Source: Bimuria novae-zelandiae CBS 107.79 (taxonomy: Eukaryota > Ascomycota > Dothideomycetes > Pleosporales > Didymosphaeriaceae). Taken from it: a DNA stretch of 64,000 nucleotides. The translations under genes and the position numbers were made by a program. This document shows, piece by piece, positions 55,087 to 64,000 of this stretch. A model generated the notes under the pieces. The model was not told the DNA's origin, searched no databases, and saw nothing but the letters and a program-made list of their open reading frames with translations. The stretch spans positions 538,622 to 602,621 of the forward strand of contig ML976693.1 in NCBI GenBank assembly GCA_010015655.1. The letters run 5' to 3'. Numbering within the stretch: position 1 is the stretch's first letter; every line of letters begins with the position of its first letter.

Positions 55087-56344
55087 GGGTGGTGAGGCAG
55101 ATAGGATATTGGTGTCGTAAAGTGAGGGATAATACATGACTCGTCTACTACGCAAGATGACACCTAGCTGTAAGTCGCTTACTCTCTTAAAGGCGATCAC
55201 ACGTTGTACTGGTATTTATTATGGTCGACTTCCTGAGATTGATCTATTGGATGTCTGATGGTGGGGATAGTGCGAGCTGGTCGTTCCTTCCAGTTGTGCG
55301 ATTTCCTTTACACCGCGGCTTCACTTTACACTAAGCTTACACCGCCAATCTGGGCATATCCAGCGCTTTTAAAAATTCGGCTCCTTCACTATAGGGTTTC
55401 ACAGCTAGCGAAGCGGTGGCTCTTGAGTCACGAAGAGCTGGAGAAGAGCCCTGTTGACCGACGTTAACCTCCCGCACCTGGGTTGTTCTCACTCTGGATC
55501 TCATTTCAGAATATGGGGTGCGTGTGTCTTCACAAGCCCTAATCTTTCTCTGCCGATTTTGACAGGTTTCGTCGCTCTTCGTTTGTTCTTGCCTGTTCAG
55601 GCCCATCCTGTTTGCCCAGCTACCCCTCTGACCCGACTATATATTCCCACGTGCCGAGACCCCTCATCGCTACATCGTTTGTCTCTTCATGTTACTCTGC
55701 GGGATCGGATTTCTGCATGCAACAACCCGAGGCACCTCGAGTATGGACCTCGATACTTTTCTCTACCTCACCATAGGCAGTCTCAAAAATTAACGACACC
55801 TCAAACACGTCTCTCAAAAGCAATATGGCTACAAGAGGTCATCGCAGAGCTTTCAGCAGGCTCGGTTATCCACATATCCGTGTGAATGATACTGTATCAC
55901 CTGCTTCGCTTTGAGTGCTCGCTTTTGGTTGCTCTGGAAACCTTCAGGCACCAGGGCCATAATCTCTATCTTTCACCGAATACAGACCGCAGGGTTGACA
56001 ACATCTAAGCACGGTTCTCGTGGTCAAAATGGCTTAAGTTTGAAATTATATATAAACTGGCCGCTCGCTCGCTCGTACACACTTTCGCTCGCACGTCGCC
56101 TCATCGCCCGCTATATACACGCTCAATTTTACCACACTCGAGCCTACGAGGTGTATCGAAACAAGGGCCCTTGAGCCCGCGTTGCCCTGATATACGCAAT
56201 TCACAGGCAACCCGCGCCTTAGCTTTTCCTGAGGCATGTATAAGCTCTCCGTTCTCCTGCACACACTCTGCCTTGCCCACACGCCCTCCGCAACCGTGTA
56301 ACACGCTTAGCGGCAACTAACAGGAACCAATAGCGACCACAATC
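55087..56344. other. Intergenic 1.26-kb stretch
   Basis: This includes the promoter of the DUF6604 gene, with tatataaactgg at about 56047-56058, some 290 bp before the ATG, as a possible TATA-like site. No gene is supported. Confidence 0.5.
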
Positions 56345-59300
56345 ATGGACTACTACCGCATCAACGAGCTTCCAGAAACGGCGAAGCGATACAAGACCTA
56401 TACGAAAGATTTTGAGAAGTGGCTGCTGAAGACGGCGAAGAAGCGAGGCCTCGAGATTGCCGCCCAAGCCGAGGCTGCCGCTAAGGAGGCTTCTGCGAAG
56501 CAAAAGAAGAAGAATGGCCGATCTAAAGAGTACCACATCCTCACGAAAGACCTGGTCCCGCTGGCTGAGGCCCTTGTCAACTCCGGGATTCCTGTGGAGG
56601 ACAAATCCGGTCTTGCAGATCTAAACGACGCTCTTCGCTTACGGAAAGAAGTCAACGAGTGGTATCGTCAGAAAAAGATCTCTGACGAACAGCATCCCTT
56701 CTTCAATTCGATCTTGTCCGATGTTCGAAGCTTATTCAAGGATTGGGTCTTTGATTCTTCAAAGAATACCGATCGCAAGAAGAACCAGAACCACTCCTTT
56801 GTCGCAATTGTAGTCGACCTTAGCAATGACTTAGGACGTCCGACAGATTCTGAGGACGGCACAGATGCTACTGCAAATGAGCCGCCCGATTCAACTTTGC
56901 AGCAGGCAGGAAGTCATTCGAAGAAACGTCAAATGCCGTTAATTGAAGCAGCCGCAGCGCCAAGGCTGACCGGAGCGGAGCTGGAAACGGAACAAGACTT
57001 CGAGGTTCTATGCTTCTTGTACGATCTCTACCAGATTCGACAGCGTGTCGAACATATTTGGAAGGATTGGCGTAGCCAGAAGATTGGAACCATGACGGCT
57101 GCTCTTGCGTCAGATATAGCAATGGGCCGTGTTCATCAGCGGGCCACCATTCTCGCTGAAGATTTGAAGGATGCTGGCAGCCATAGAACGATCTCGGAAA
57201 TTGTGGAGGATCTCTGCAAGCTGATACCAGACGGCACAGAGGGAGTGCCATCGTCTTCTGAAGAGAGCGATTCGCTTGTTGATCCCCGAGACCTGCTCTG
57301 CTGTGATGCTCTCCGTGTTATGGATAAGTTTTGGAGCATTGAGACGGCCGCTATCGATGCGTCACAGCAGTCTTCCCCGGAAGAGTCTTTCCGTCTGCGA
57401 TTCCTTCTCCATTTCAAACTCATCGGGAAGAACAAACTACGGGTAGCAGCCGGTCTGCCCGTGGATCGATTCACGGAGTGTCTCACTTCTCCAGAGTCCC
57501 GATCCGAATCTTGGCTGCCGTTCGGATTCCAAATCTTGCTCGACATCCAGAAATGCCTCGCAGGTAGCTTCGGTCACATCAAGCTTGATGTCTTCGATCA
57601 TGCAGTTCACACCTTCGAAACTATGCAAGAGCATATGACGTACGAAGACGAGATGTGGGACAAGGGGGAGATACCTGACTACATGACGGCCGGTCGATTC
57701 AAGTGGGGTACTAATTATCTGGTAGCCTTGCAGCGACTCATCGATTGGTTGAAGCAGTTGTTGGAGCAGAAACCCGAGCCAATTTCTGGCATGACAAACG
57801 CTTATTTCCTTGCTCTACATCCCATTCTTTCAGGACGGACCATGTGGGATTACCATCGAACGTATCACAGCGGAGCGATATGCCATGTTCAGTGGTTCAC
57901 AGTGGTCTTGGCTCATCTGTACAACGCTTGTCGACAAGTGGGAGGCTTGCGTACTTCTTGGCCAGATCTTGACCTTATTATTCAATGCCAAGGAGCATCA
58001 CGCATTTACGTCGGTAGTCCACCTACAGACGCCAGTCTCTTCCACAAACGCTTACCCTTGGGTCTGTATGATTCCTCCGTCAAGTTTGCCAAAGACTACC
58101 GAGGAAACCATCATACCAATCTTGCGGCTAAGCACAAGCGTGGCCTCGCGCAGCTCCCTCCCCTGGAAGCCAAAATCGCGAAGTACTTTGTCACAAAATC
58201 ACGATCCGAGCGATCTTCCCAGCTACACAACGTCTTCGCCTTTTTGAAGAGCGAGCTTGATAAAATTACCGTCGAGTTTTCCGATTCAGCGTACAGTGTA
58301 AAAGTACCAAAGACCTCAAAGGCGACAGCGCAAGTACGGATCATTTTCGCAACCATTGCTACCAAGCGTGCGCTGAAGCCGAAGAACAAGAAGTCACGGA
58401 AACGGAACAAGTCCAAAATGCCGGACTTCTCTAAGCTCGACTCCTTCCACAGCGAGGTTTTGGGCTGTGCGGTGTCTCAGTTGGCTGACAATGAACTGTA
58501 CGGGAACTTTGACCACCTCGCCTTCTTCCGCCGAGCCTACACGATCGTGGCCCGCATACGCAAAGAGCTTCTTTGGGATGACAGCAAGGCACTGATCACA
58601 ATGGACGCCGCCCAGGAGCCTGCTAACGACTTCCAACTTCTTTACGATCTTTTACTTATGTTGAAGCCTCCTCGAGACAAGACGCAGAAGCGGCAGACTG
58701 CACTGTACGAAGATGGGATTGGAAAGATAAAAAAGATCTCACAAATCATGGAAGAGTACATAAAAGAGCAAGGAGATGCTGAGAAGAAGAATGCAGAGGA
58801 ACAAGTGCGGCGGCGACGCCAGCACGACACGCTTCTTTCAGCCGGTTTGACTCGCTCCGTTCTGGTAGGGCCAAACTCCCGTGCAAGCAAAGGCTCTGGA
58901 ATGACCTTCAATACGAAGCCGGACATCAACTTCGGTAAGACGGTGACCAGCTTTGGGAACCAGGAGCCCACCCAGGAGGGCCGAACCCTCGACGAACAAG
59001 TTGAGTTTTTCTCTAATCTATTGAGCAACGCACTCCCTACCAGCATCAGTGATAGGGAAGACTCAACATCGGCGCCTGAGGCACATGTCAACACACTGTC
59101 AAACACTCTGCAGTCGGAAAGTATGCATGCACCGTCTGAGAGTTTGTTTCAGGCCTATGTCAGAGAGCGGAGTACTATCACGCTCAGCCATCTCGACGTC
59201 AGTAGTCATCAAAATGTCTCGCATGATCAATCCAATTTTGCAGACTTCGAAGTAAACTACTGTCTCCCTCCAGGAATTGCAGCATCGGAGCCAGTCTCGG

Positions 59301-60427
59301 GTTCGAATACCGGCAAAGAGAAGGTACGTAAGTTTGTACCTGGTGAGACTCCAGAATCACAGCAAACTGAGGTCTTCTCAGGCTTTCAAGTCAAGGTTCT
59401 ATCGGTGGTTCAAGAAGGGCCTCCGGTTGCTATGTCTAACCAAGTCGAGGTGATCAAGTCTGCTACTGGTCGGAAGCGTTCACTGGATGTATTGGCTGAG
59501 TTCATTGCGCATGACCCCTGCTGGGACAACTCGAACGCGCTTGTTCTGCAAAATGAATTTCAGGATTATTTGGTCGAGTTGGTTCAGCGCTATTGCTCAG
59601 GCAGTGAGGATTCGAGAGATGAGGACAGAGAAGAGAGCAAGAAAGAGGTCGAAAAAGAGGGCATTGGCTTATCGGTACTTGCTTCACTTGCACAGAAAGC
59701 AATTGTTGCAGAGAATGCGCGGCAGAATGATGCGCTGAATGTAGGGATCCACACGGGTAGAGCTCTGTCTCCCTTTCCCCACAGCCTTGCCGCTAAGGCA
59801 CCTCCCTCTTCGAATCCAGAAGCTCATCTGGATATTTCGGATTGCCCTTCGTGGACAGCTACCTCTAACGTTGGATCGCGAGCACATTTCCTCCGAGAGC
59901 GACTTTGGCAGCAATTCGAGGCTAAATCTGCCCGTACTGGGCGTCCGACTCCTATTATCCAGCCATATATACAAGCTCCTCCCAGCATGACAAGCGTCTC
60001 CAATGACCCCGCACCCATGGGGCGAGCACAAGCCCTCCGAGCGAAACTTCAGCAGCAATTGGAGGCTAAACGTGCTCTTAGGGAGCGCCCCATTGTCCAG
60101 CCAGATAAGCAAGCTGTGTCCGACACGACAGGCACCACCGATCACTCTGATCCTGTCTTCGCCTCCCCTGTCTACCACCGCTTTGCCTACAGCTCCACGC
60201 GTTCTAAGCGGCTCAAGCGCCCCAAGACTGCCGTCATCACTGGGCAGCGTCTTCGCGGCCTCGCCAAAGGTCCGCGTCGGCGCTTGACTGGTGCGCGCAA
60301 GCACAACATCTGCCATAATTGCTATGGGCGGTGCTTGCTTGGGCGGGCGGTGTTGGGCGATAAGTATGAGGAGTTTCGGAATAGGCGTAAGGGAAAGGGG
60401 GGCGAGGATGAGTGGGAGGACTGCTGA
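56345..60427 (+). CDS. DUF6604-domain protein, 1360 aa
   Basis: One uninterrupted exon of 1360 aa. The N-terminus (YRINELPETAKRYKTYTKDF, EKWLLKTAKKRG) is the DUF6604 start: fungal proteins in which a Y-x-x-YK-x-x-T-x-x-F-x-x-W motif opens an all-helical domain of about 250-300 residues. Residues 40-60 are Ala/Lys-rich. The middle (350-800) is helical without a domain I can name. Near the C-terminus two related segments occur, RERLWQQFEAKSARTGRP and RAKLQQQLEAKRALRERP, about 45 residues apart. The tail is strongly basic (KRLKRPKTAVITGQRLRGLA) and ends with HNICHNCYGRCLLGR, a C-x2-C-x3-C cluster that might bind zinc or nucleic acid. DUF6604 has no established function. The ATG context (aatcatggac) is good. 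Confidence 0.8.
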   Translation: MDYYRINELPETAKRYKTYTKDFEKWLLKTAKKRGLEIAAQAEAAAKEASAKQKKKNGRSKEYHILTKDLVPLAEALVNSGIPVEDKSGLADLNDALRLRKEVNEWYRQKKISDEQHPFFNSILSDVRSLFKDWVFDSSKNTDRKKNQNHSFVAIVVDLSNDLGRPTDSEDGTDATANEPPDSTLQQAGSHSKKRQMPLIEAAAAPRLTGAELETEQDFEVLCFLYDLYQIRQRVEHIWKDWRSQKIGTMTAALASDIAMGRVHQRATILAEDLKDAGSHRTISEIVEDLCKLIPDGTEGVPSSSEESDSLVDPRDLLCCDALRVMDKFWSIETAAIDASQQSSPEESFRLRFLLHFKLIGKNKLRVAAGLPVDRFTECLTSPESRSESWLPFGFQILLDIQKCLAGSFGHIKLDVFDHAVHTFETMQEHMTYEDEMWDKGEIPDYMTAGRFKWGTNYLVALQRLIDWLKQLLEQKPEPISGMTNAYFLALHPILSGRTMWDYHRTYHSGAICHVQWFTVVLAHLYNACRQVGGLRTSWPDLDLIIQCQGASRIYVGSPPTDASLFHKRLPLGLYDSSVKFAKDYRGNHHTNLAAKHKRGLAQLPPLEAKIAKYFVTKSRSERSSQLHNVFAFLKSELDKITVEFSDSAYSVKVPKTSKATAQVRIIFATIATKRALKPKNKKSRKRNKSKMPDFSKLDSFHSEVLGCAVSQLADNELYGNFDHLAFFRRAYTIVARIRKELLWDDSKALITMDAAQEPANDFQLLYDLLLMLKPPRDKTQKRQTALYEDGIGKIKKISQIMEEYIKEQGDAEKKNAEEQVRRRRQHDTLLSAGLTRSVLVGPNSRASKGSGMTFNTKPDINFGKTVTSFGNQEPTQEGRTLDEQVEFFSNLLSNALPTSISDREDSTSAPEAHVNTLSNTLQSESMHAPSESLFQAYVRERSTITLSHLDVSSHQNVSHDQSNFADFEVNYCLPPGIAASEPVSGSNTGKEKVRKFVPGETPESQQTEVFSGFQVKVLSVVQEGPPVAMSNQVEVIKSATGRKRSLDVLAEFIAHDPCWDNSNALVLQNEFQDYLVELVQRYCSGSEDSRDEDREESKKEVEKEGIGLSVLASLAQKAIVAENARQNDALNVGIHTGRALSPFPHSLAAKAPPSSNPEAHLDISDCPSWTATSNVGSRAHFLRERLWQQFEAKSARTGRPTPIIQPYIQAPPSMTSVSNDPAPMGRAQALRAKLQQQLEAKRALRERPIVQPDKQAVSDTTGTTDHSDPVFASPVYHRFAYSSTRSKRLKRPKTAVITGQRLRGLAKGPRRRLTGARKHNICHNCYGRCLLGRAVLGDKYEEFRNRRKGKGGEDEWEDC

Positions 60428-60721
60428 AAAGGGATGTTGGGGGATGAGACAGACGACGAGGGTCTGCGATTGGTTTTTGGATGGATCACTGAGGTCTTGC
60501 TTATCTTGAATCGTTGATCACTGGGTCGAGGCGGAATGATTATGGGTTCCTGTAAATAGTCAGCGCTGTACCTACGCCAATGCGTCGGCGAACATATACG
60601 ATCTGTGTTTCATATCCTCTACTCGTGCCTGTGTATAGCCCCCACCCCCTTATATACTCTTAGAACTCTCGGTCATTGTCTTCTCCTTCCATGTCTCCTA
60701 TGTACCCATTATCTTCCCCCA
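60428..60721. other. Short convergent intergenic spacer
   Basis: These 294 bp hold the 3' ends of the DUF6604 gene and the methyltransferase gene. Pyrimidine-rich toward the right (tctcctatgtacccattatc); no other feature. Confidence 0.5.
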
Positions 60722-62082
60722 TCATCTCCCTCGCTCCGACACGCCATGGTACTCATAAACCCACACCTCCACGCCCTCCTCGCCAGCCCTCTCGTCCCCC
60801 GGCAGCGGAAAGCACACCGCATTCATGCTCCGAAACTTCGCTTTACGCATGAGCTCGAAGAACACGTCTTCGCTCTCGTGTCGCTTCTTCATGGCCACTG
60901 CGACGGTGACGTCCGGGGAGCGCGCGGCGATGGCCTGGATGGTGTGGACGAAAGCGGGACTACATTTATCCGGGGAATTAGCACAGGCACTTGAGGGCAG
61001 AGGGGCTGTGGGGTGAGAGGCAAAGGACAGACCTGCTATCAGCGTTGTACGTGCAGTCTGCTGCGATGACGAGATCGACGTTGTTGGAGGGAGGCGGTAG
61101 TGGGCCAGGGCTATCCCAGTCGAGCTCGACGAAGGAGAGCGTAGCGTCATTGGTGCGGGTTTTTGATGCAAGGGATGTGTTCAGAGCTACGATGTCGTGG
61201 GCTTCGGGGAGGTCGGTGAGTGAGATGCGGGAGTGGGGCAGGAGGTGGGAGAGGGAGATGCCGACCTGGATCGTTCTCGTGAGTATACATACTATGGGGG
61301 CTGCGTGAATGGGGGCTCACTATGCCGCAGCCTGTGCCTAGCTCGATGATGTGGAGAGGACGGATGGCGTTTTGTGAGTCTGCCAGATCGTTCGTGTCGA
61401 GATTTTGCAGTGGCGTGAAGGCCTTGTCGAAGACGCTGGAGCTGGTGAGGAGGTAGGGTAGTTGGAATGATAGCGTGACGCCGGCATCCCTGCGGAAGGG
61501 TTAAGGCAATTTTCCTTCAAATTTTAAAAGGTGAGTGGCTTACCATAGGTGCCTAGCAATGCTTTCGCCCGTCTCTTCGAGTATATGATGGATAGAGTCA
61601 CCGATTTTGAAGCGCCTTTCAGCAGTTTTTAGACCTGGCGAATTGGTTTCAAGAGTGAAGGGTGCACTCCAGACAGACACCACTCCACGCGAATCGTGCT
61701 GGAGCAGTTTATCCAGCTCATCGCACGGAGATTTTGGCTCAGTGCCTATCCGGACAATGAGGGGGCCATTCTGGTGATAGGTTCTGCTCAGAGGAATGGT
61801 GACAGCCAGACTTCTTAAGCCCGCTTTCCAGTGTATTGTCTTCCAGGTAATGACATTGTTCGGAAATGCGTGCAGTAATTTCAAGTCTGAAGCTTCCGCT
61901 TCTGTATCTGGGTTACCTGCAAGCTGTTCATATTCAATGAGTTCTGCGGACAGCGTGAGGTCGTACGGGAGGAAGGAGTCGCCTAAATCGGATGTGATGG
62001 TAATCAAGCAAGATACATGTACGCCGGGACGTTTCTTGTCGTGGACAATGCGTGGCGTTTTGAGGAAACGTATGTAACGCAT
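60722..62082 (-). CDS. METTL21-like protein lysine methyltransferase
   Basis: Four exons, 62082-61544, 61489-61321, 61265-61033 and 60959-60722, encode 392 aa. Introns of 54, 55 and 73 nt restore motif after motif: IIELGTGCGI-VGISLSHLLP (motif I, 227-246), LTDLPEAHDIVALN, FVELDWD, and DLVIAADCTYN with the Methyltransf_16 D-x-x-Y at 306-309, then PDVTVAVAMKKRHESEDVFF. The family (METTL21, yeast Efm-type enzymes) methylates lysines of Hsp70 or translation factors using S-adenosylmethionine. The start at 62082 (MRYIRFLKTPRI) fits the family; the frame remains open to 62187 but only from a GTG, with a stop further upstream. The N-terminal 180 residues (LITITSDLGDSFLPYDLTL) are a fungal extension. 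The protein substrate is unknown. Confidence 0.87.
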
Positions 62083-62445
62083 CACCGAAGCATCGGGATG
62101 CCAAGGACTCCTTGGTTCGATGGAGTAAAAGACAGGGATCTTGGGCAAGTTGTCGCTAGTTGTCGTAATTTTTGAGGGTGAATACACCCCGCACGTGAAC
62201 GGTCGACCTCCAGAACTCCAGACCTGGGGCTAATTGGGAGCCGGGACCATGGCGACGTCAATCACGTTCAAGCAGCCCAACGCTTTGCGTCAGCCTCCGC
62301 ATCCCTCGCTCCCCAGACCCCACGCATTCTTACCTCGCACCCTCAATGCGCCGTCAGCAGCCGCGCGACAAGGCTGCTGGTCCCTCGTCGCTGCCGCCGT
62401 CCTGATCGCATCCCAACCACCTCACTGACCACGCTTCCGGGCGCA
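62083..62445. promoter_or_regulatory. Divergent promoter region, methyltransferase / disordered protein
   Basis: These 363 bp lie between the head-to-head starts at 62082 and 62446. If an upstream exon of the methyltransferase exists, it would be here; a splice-like ccccag on the minus strand at about 62222 is the only hint. No TATA box is visible. Confidence 0.4.
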
Positions 62446-63927
62446 ATGTACCGCCGCGGCGACCCCCGCTGGAACCGCACGCTCCAGAACATCACCGATA
62501 CCGTCGAGCATGCAAACGAGTCTGCGCAGGAAGGCCTCTACAGTTTCACCCACGCATACGTCAATCCATGTGTGTCGTCGATCACGCAATGCGTGAACGA
62601 GTGCACGGCGCCCTGTTTCCCATCGCACAATGACAGGCGGCGGCATCGTGCGCGGTCGCGGGGCCGCGCTGAGCAGAGCTTCGACTTCTACGACGACTGG
62701 GAAGAGGACGAGGACGACGGGCTGCTAGGCTGGGGCAACGACAATCTGGACAGGCTGTGGGGCAGCACCAGCAACTATGGGACCACGTCGCAGCCGGGGC
62801 GGCAGCACGGAATGAGCTACAGCAACCGCAATCGCGATCCCAGATTCAACAGGCAGCGGAGGAAGAGCGCTGTACCGCCACATGACGGCGGGCCCGATCC
62901 GACCATCATCCCCAGCTCGTCGTACTTTGGCTTCCTGGGCAGGCTGCCGTTCAAGATTGGAGGAAAGGTCTTGCGGTACAAGCCTTCCGCTGCAGATCTG
63001 ACAGAACACCTGGGTCATTCGAGACGGAGTTATGAAGAGGTCAGAGGAGGGGAAGAGGCGCAGCCTTTGATCGAGGAAAGCGATGAAGACGCGGAACCGC
63101 AGCAGGGTAGCGAGCGGAAGACACACGGCCGCAAGCGCAGCCAGACAGGCACTTCGGGGCACACCACCGACTCGTTCAGCTCGCGAGGCGACATTTTCCC
63201 CAGCGAAGACGAGCTGGACGATGCCGTGCCCCTCGACGACGAATTCGCCGTTGCGCTCGAGCGCCGCACAACCGGCCAGGGCTACGACGATACCAGCAGC
63301 GCAAAGAGCCGAGCGCGCTCCGGCAGCAAAAGCAAGAGGCCCTCCGCCTCCCGCGTGTCCACCAAGTCGGCCTCGTCCCGCAACACGCAGGACTCCGCGC
63401 GCCGAAGCCAGGACCCAAGCAACCAGCGTCTCCCTTCAGAAACGATCGACGAAATGCCCACGCTCTCCGACCTCAAGCAGGAAGAAGAGCAGCTCCGTCT
63501 ACAGGAAGAAGCCGCCGTCGAACGCAAGCGCCAGGAAGCACAATATCTAGCCGTGAAACGCGGGCTAGCAGCAGACCAACACTTGCAAGTCCCCGGACGC
63601 CGCTCGCCCTCTCCACACCCCTCCCCGTCGTCGCCGAATACCTTGCCCCCAGCTACGTCATCGCCAGTTCCCTCCCCGTTCCTCCTGCGCACAACGAGCG
63701 AACCGGACCGTGACGCCGATGCCGCGCTGTCGCCGTTTCCGGCCGTCGATTCGCAGACCATGCCGGATAGCAGCTCCTTCCACGTCGACGAGTCGGACTA
63801 CTCGAGCCTCGCGCCAACACCGAATAGGTCGTTGTCGCTGCGCGACGAGACGAGGGAGACGCCGAAGGAGGACGACGAGGGCTTCGTGCCTGCGCGACTG
63901 CCGCATTTTAGTGCGCAACCGGGCTGA
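62446..63927 (+). CDS. Conserved fungal disordered protein, unknown function
   Basis: A single exon of 493 aa. The N-terminus (MYRRGDPRWNRTLQNITDTVE) is followed by a cysteine-bearing segment with C-x4-C, C-x3-C and C-x3-C-like spacing (NPCVSSITQCVNECTAPCF) and an acidic stretch (DDWEEDEDDGLLGWGNDNLD). SSSYFGFLGRLPFKIGGKVL could be a short amphipathic or membrane-associated region. The remainder is highly charged, Ser/Pro-rich and probably unstructured, with a Glu/Gln/Arg coiled-coil candidate at about 340-375 (LKQEEEQLRLQEEAAVERKR). The C-terminus is DEGFVPARLPHFSAQPG. I recognise the opening as conserved in ascomycetes but know no function. It is head to head with the methyltransferase gene. 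Confidence 0.72.
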   Translation: MYRRGDPRWNRTLQNITDTVEHANESAQEGLYSFTHAYVNPCVSSITQCVNECTAPCFPSHNDRRRHRARSRGRAEQSFDFYDDWEEDEDDGLLGWGNDNLDRLWGSTSNYGTTSQPGRQHGMSYSNRNRDPRFNRQRRKSAVPPHDGGPDPTIIPSSSYFGFLGRLPFKIGGKVLRYKPSAADLTEHLGHSRRSYEEVRGGEEAQPLIEESDEDAEPQQGSERKTHGRKRSQTGTSGHTTDSFSSRGDIFPSEDELDDAVPLDDEFAVALERRTTGQGYDDTSSAKSRARSGSKSKRPSASRVSTKSASSRNTQDSARRSQDPSNQRLPSETIDEMPTLSDLKQEEEQLRLQEEAAVERKRQEAQYLAVKRGLAADQHLQVPGRRSPSPHPSPSSPNTLPPATSSPVPSPFLLRTTSEPDRDADAALSPFPAVDSQTMPDSSSFHVDESDYSSLAPTPNRSLSLRDETRETPKEDDEGFVPARLPHFSAQPG

Positions 63928-64000
63928 ACCATGGCGAGGGCTTGTAACGATTATTGCTATATGTGATGTTATCGACTCGAATGTGAGCGCAAGTAAGGAT

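Overview
The window looks like nuclear DNA of a filamentous ascomycete. Genes are broken by short GT-AG introns (about 41 to 139 nt, mostly 45-60) with CTAAC/CTGAC-like branch sites. The gene set is typically fungal: Zn2Cys6 and bZIP factors, BIG1, Erj5, Coq10, a DUF6604 protein, Trm140- and Gts1-like proteins. A Dothideomycete (Mycosphaerellales/Capnodiales type) is my best guess, but it is an inference. No rRNA gene, convincing tRNA, intact transposon, virus or CRISPR array was seen.

Left part (1-17.7 kb): an AT-rich, probably RIP-altered end; a bZIP factor (1796-2956, +); a Zn-cluster factor (4592-6509, -); a Gfo/Idh/MocA oxidoreductase gene broken by a stop codon and a frameshift (7575-8851, +); a DUF885 metallopeptidase-like gene (9152-10990, -); and a six-exon secreted bilirubin-oxidase-type multicopper oxidase (11597-13778, -). 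About 3.9 kb without a confident gene follows.

Middle (17.7-38.2 kb): the NF-X1-type factor FAP1 (-) stands head to head with BIG1 (+). Then come a cysteine-rich secreted protein (-), a decayed FAD-linked (BBE-like) oxidase relic (+), a small membrane protein (-), a Gts1-like ArfGAP with ten NPF motifs (-), a secreted protein whose frame is interrupted (-), a 5.3-kb gene-free stretch, and a second bZIP gene with a possible homopolymer frameshift (+).

Right part (40.2-64 kb) is denser and housekeeping in nature: a SWIM zinc-finger protein, a conserved Ser/Pro-rich protein, ERJ5 (-) divergent from PRA1/YIP3 (+), which is followed after only 86 bp by another conserved gene, a small DnaJ protein with 7-nt and 18-nt exons, COQ10 (-) divergent from a TRM140-like tRNA m3C methyltransferase (+), a 1360-aa DUF6604 protein, a METTL21-like lysine methyltransferase (-), and a conserved disordered protein (+).

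I see no biosynthetic cluster or novel defence system. The most notable points are the three or four frame-disrupted genes (two at G homopolymers, two with C-to-T type stops), very small exons, two in-frame optional introns, the tight PRA1 gene pair and the NPF-rich ArfGAP. Intron boundaries were placed by eye from splice consensus plus reading-frame continuity. Family names come from recognised motifs, not from a database search.
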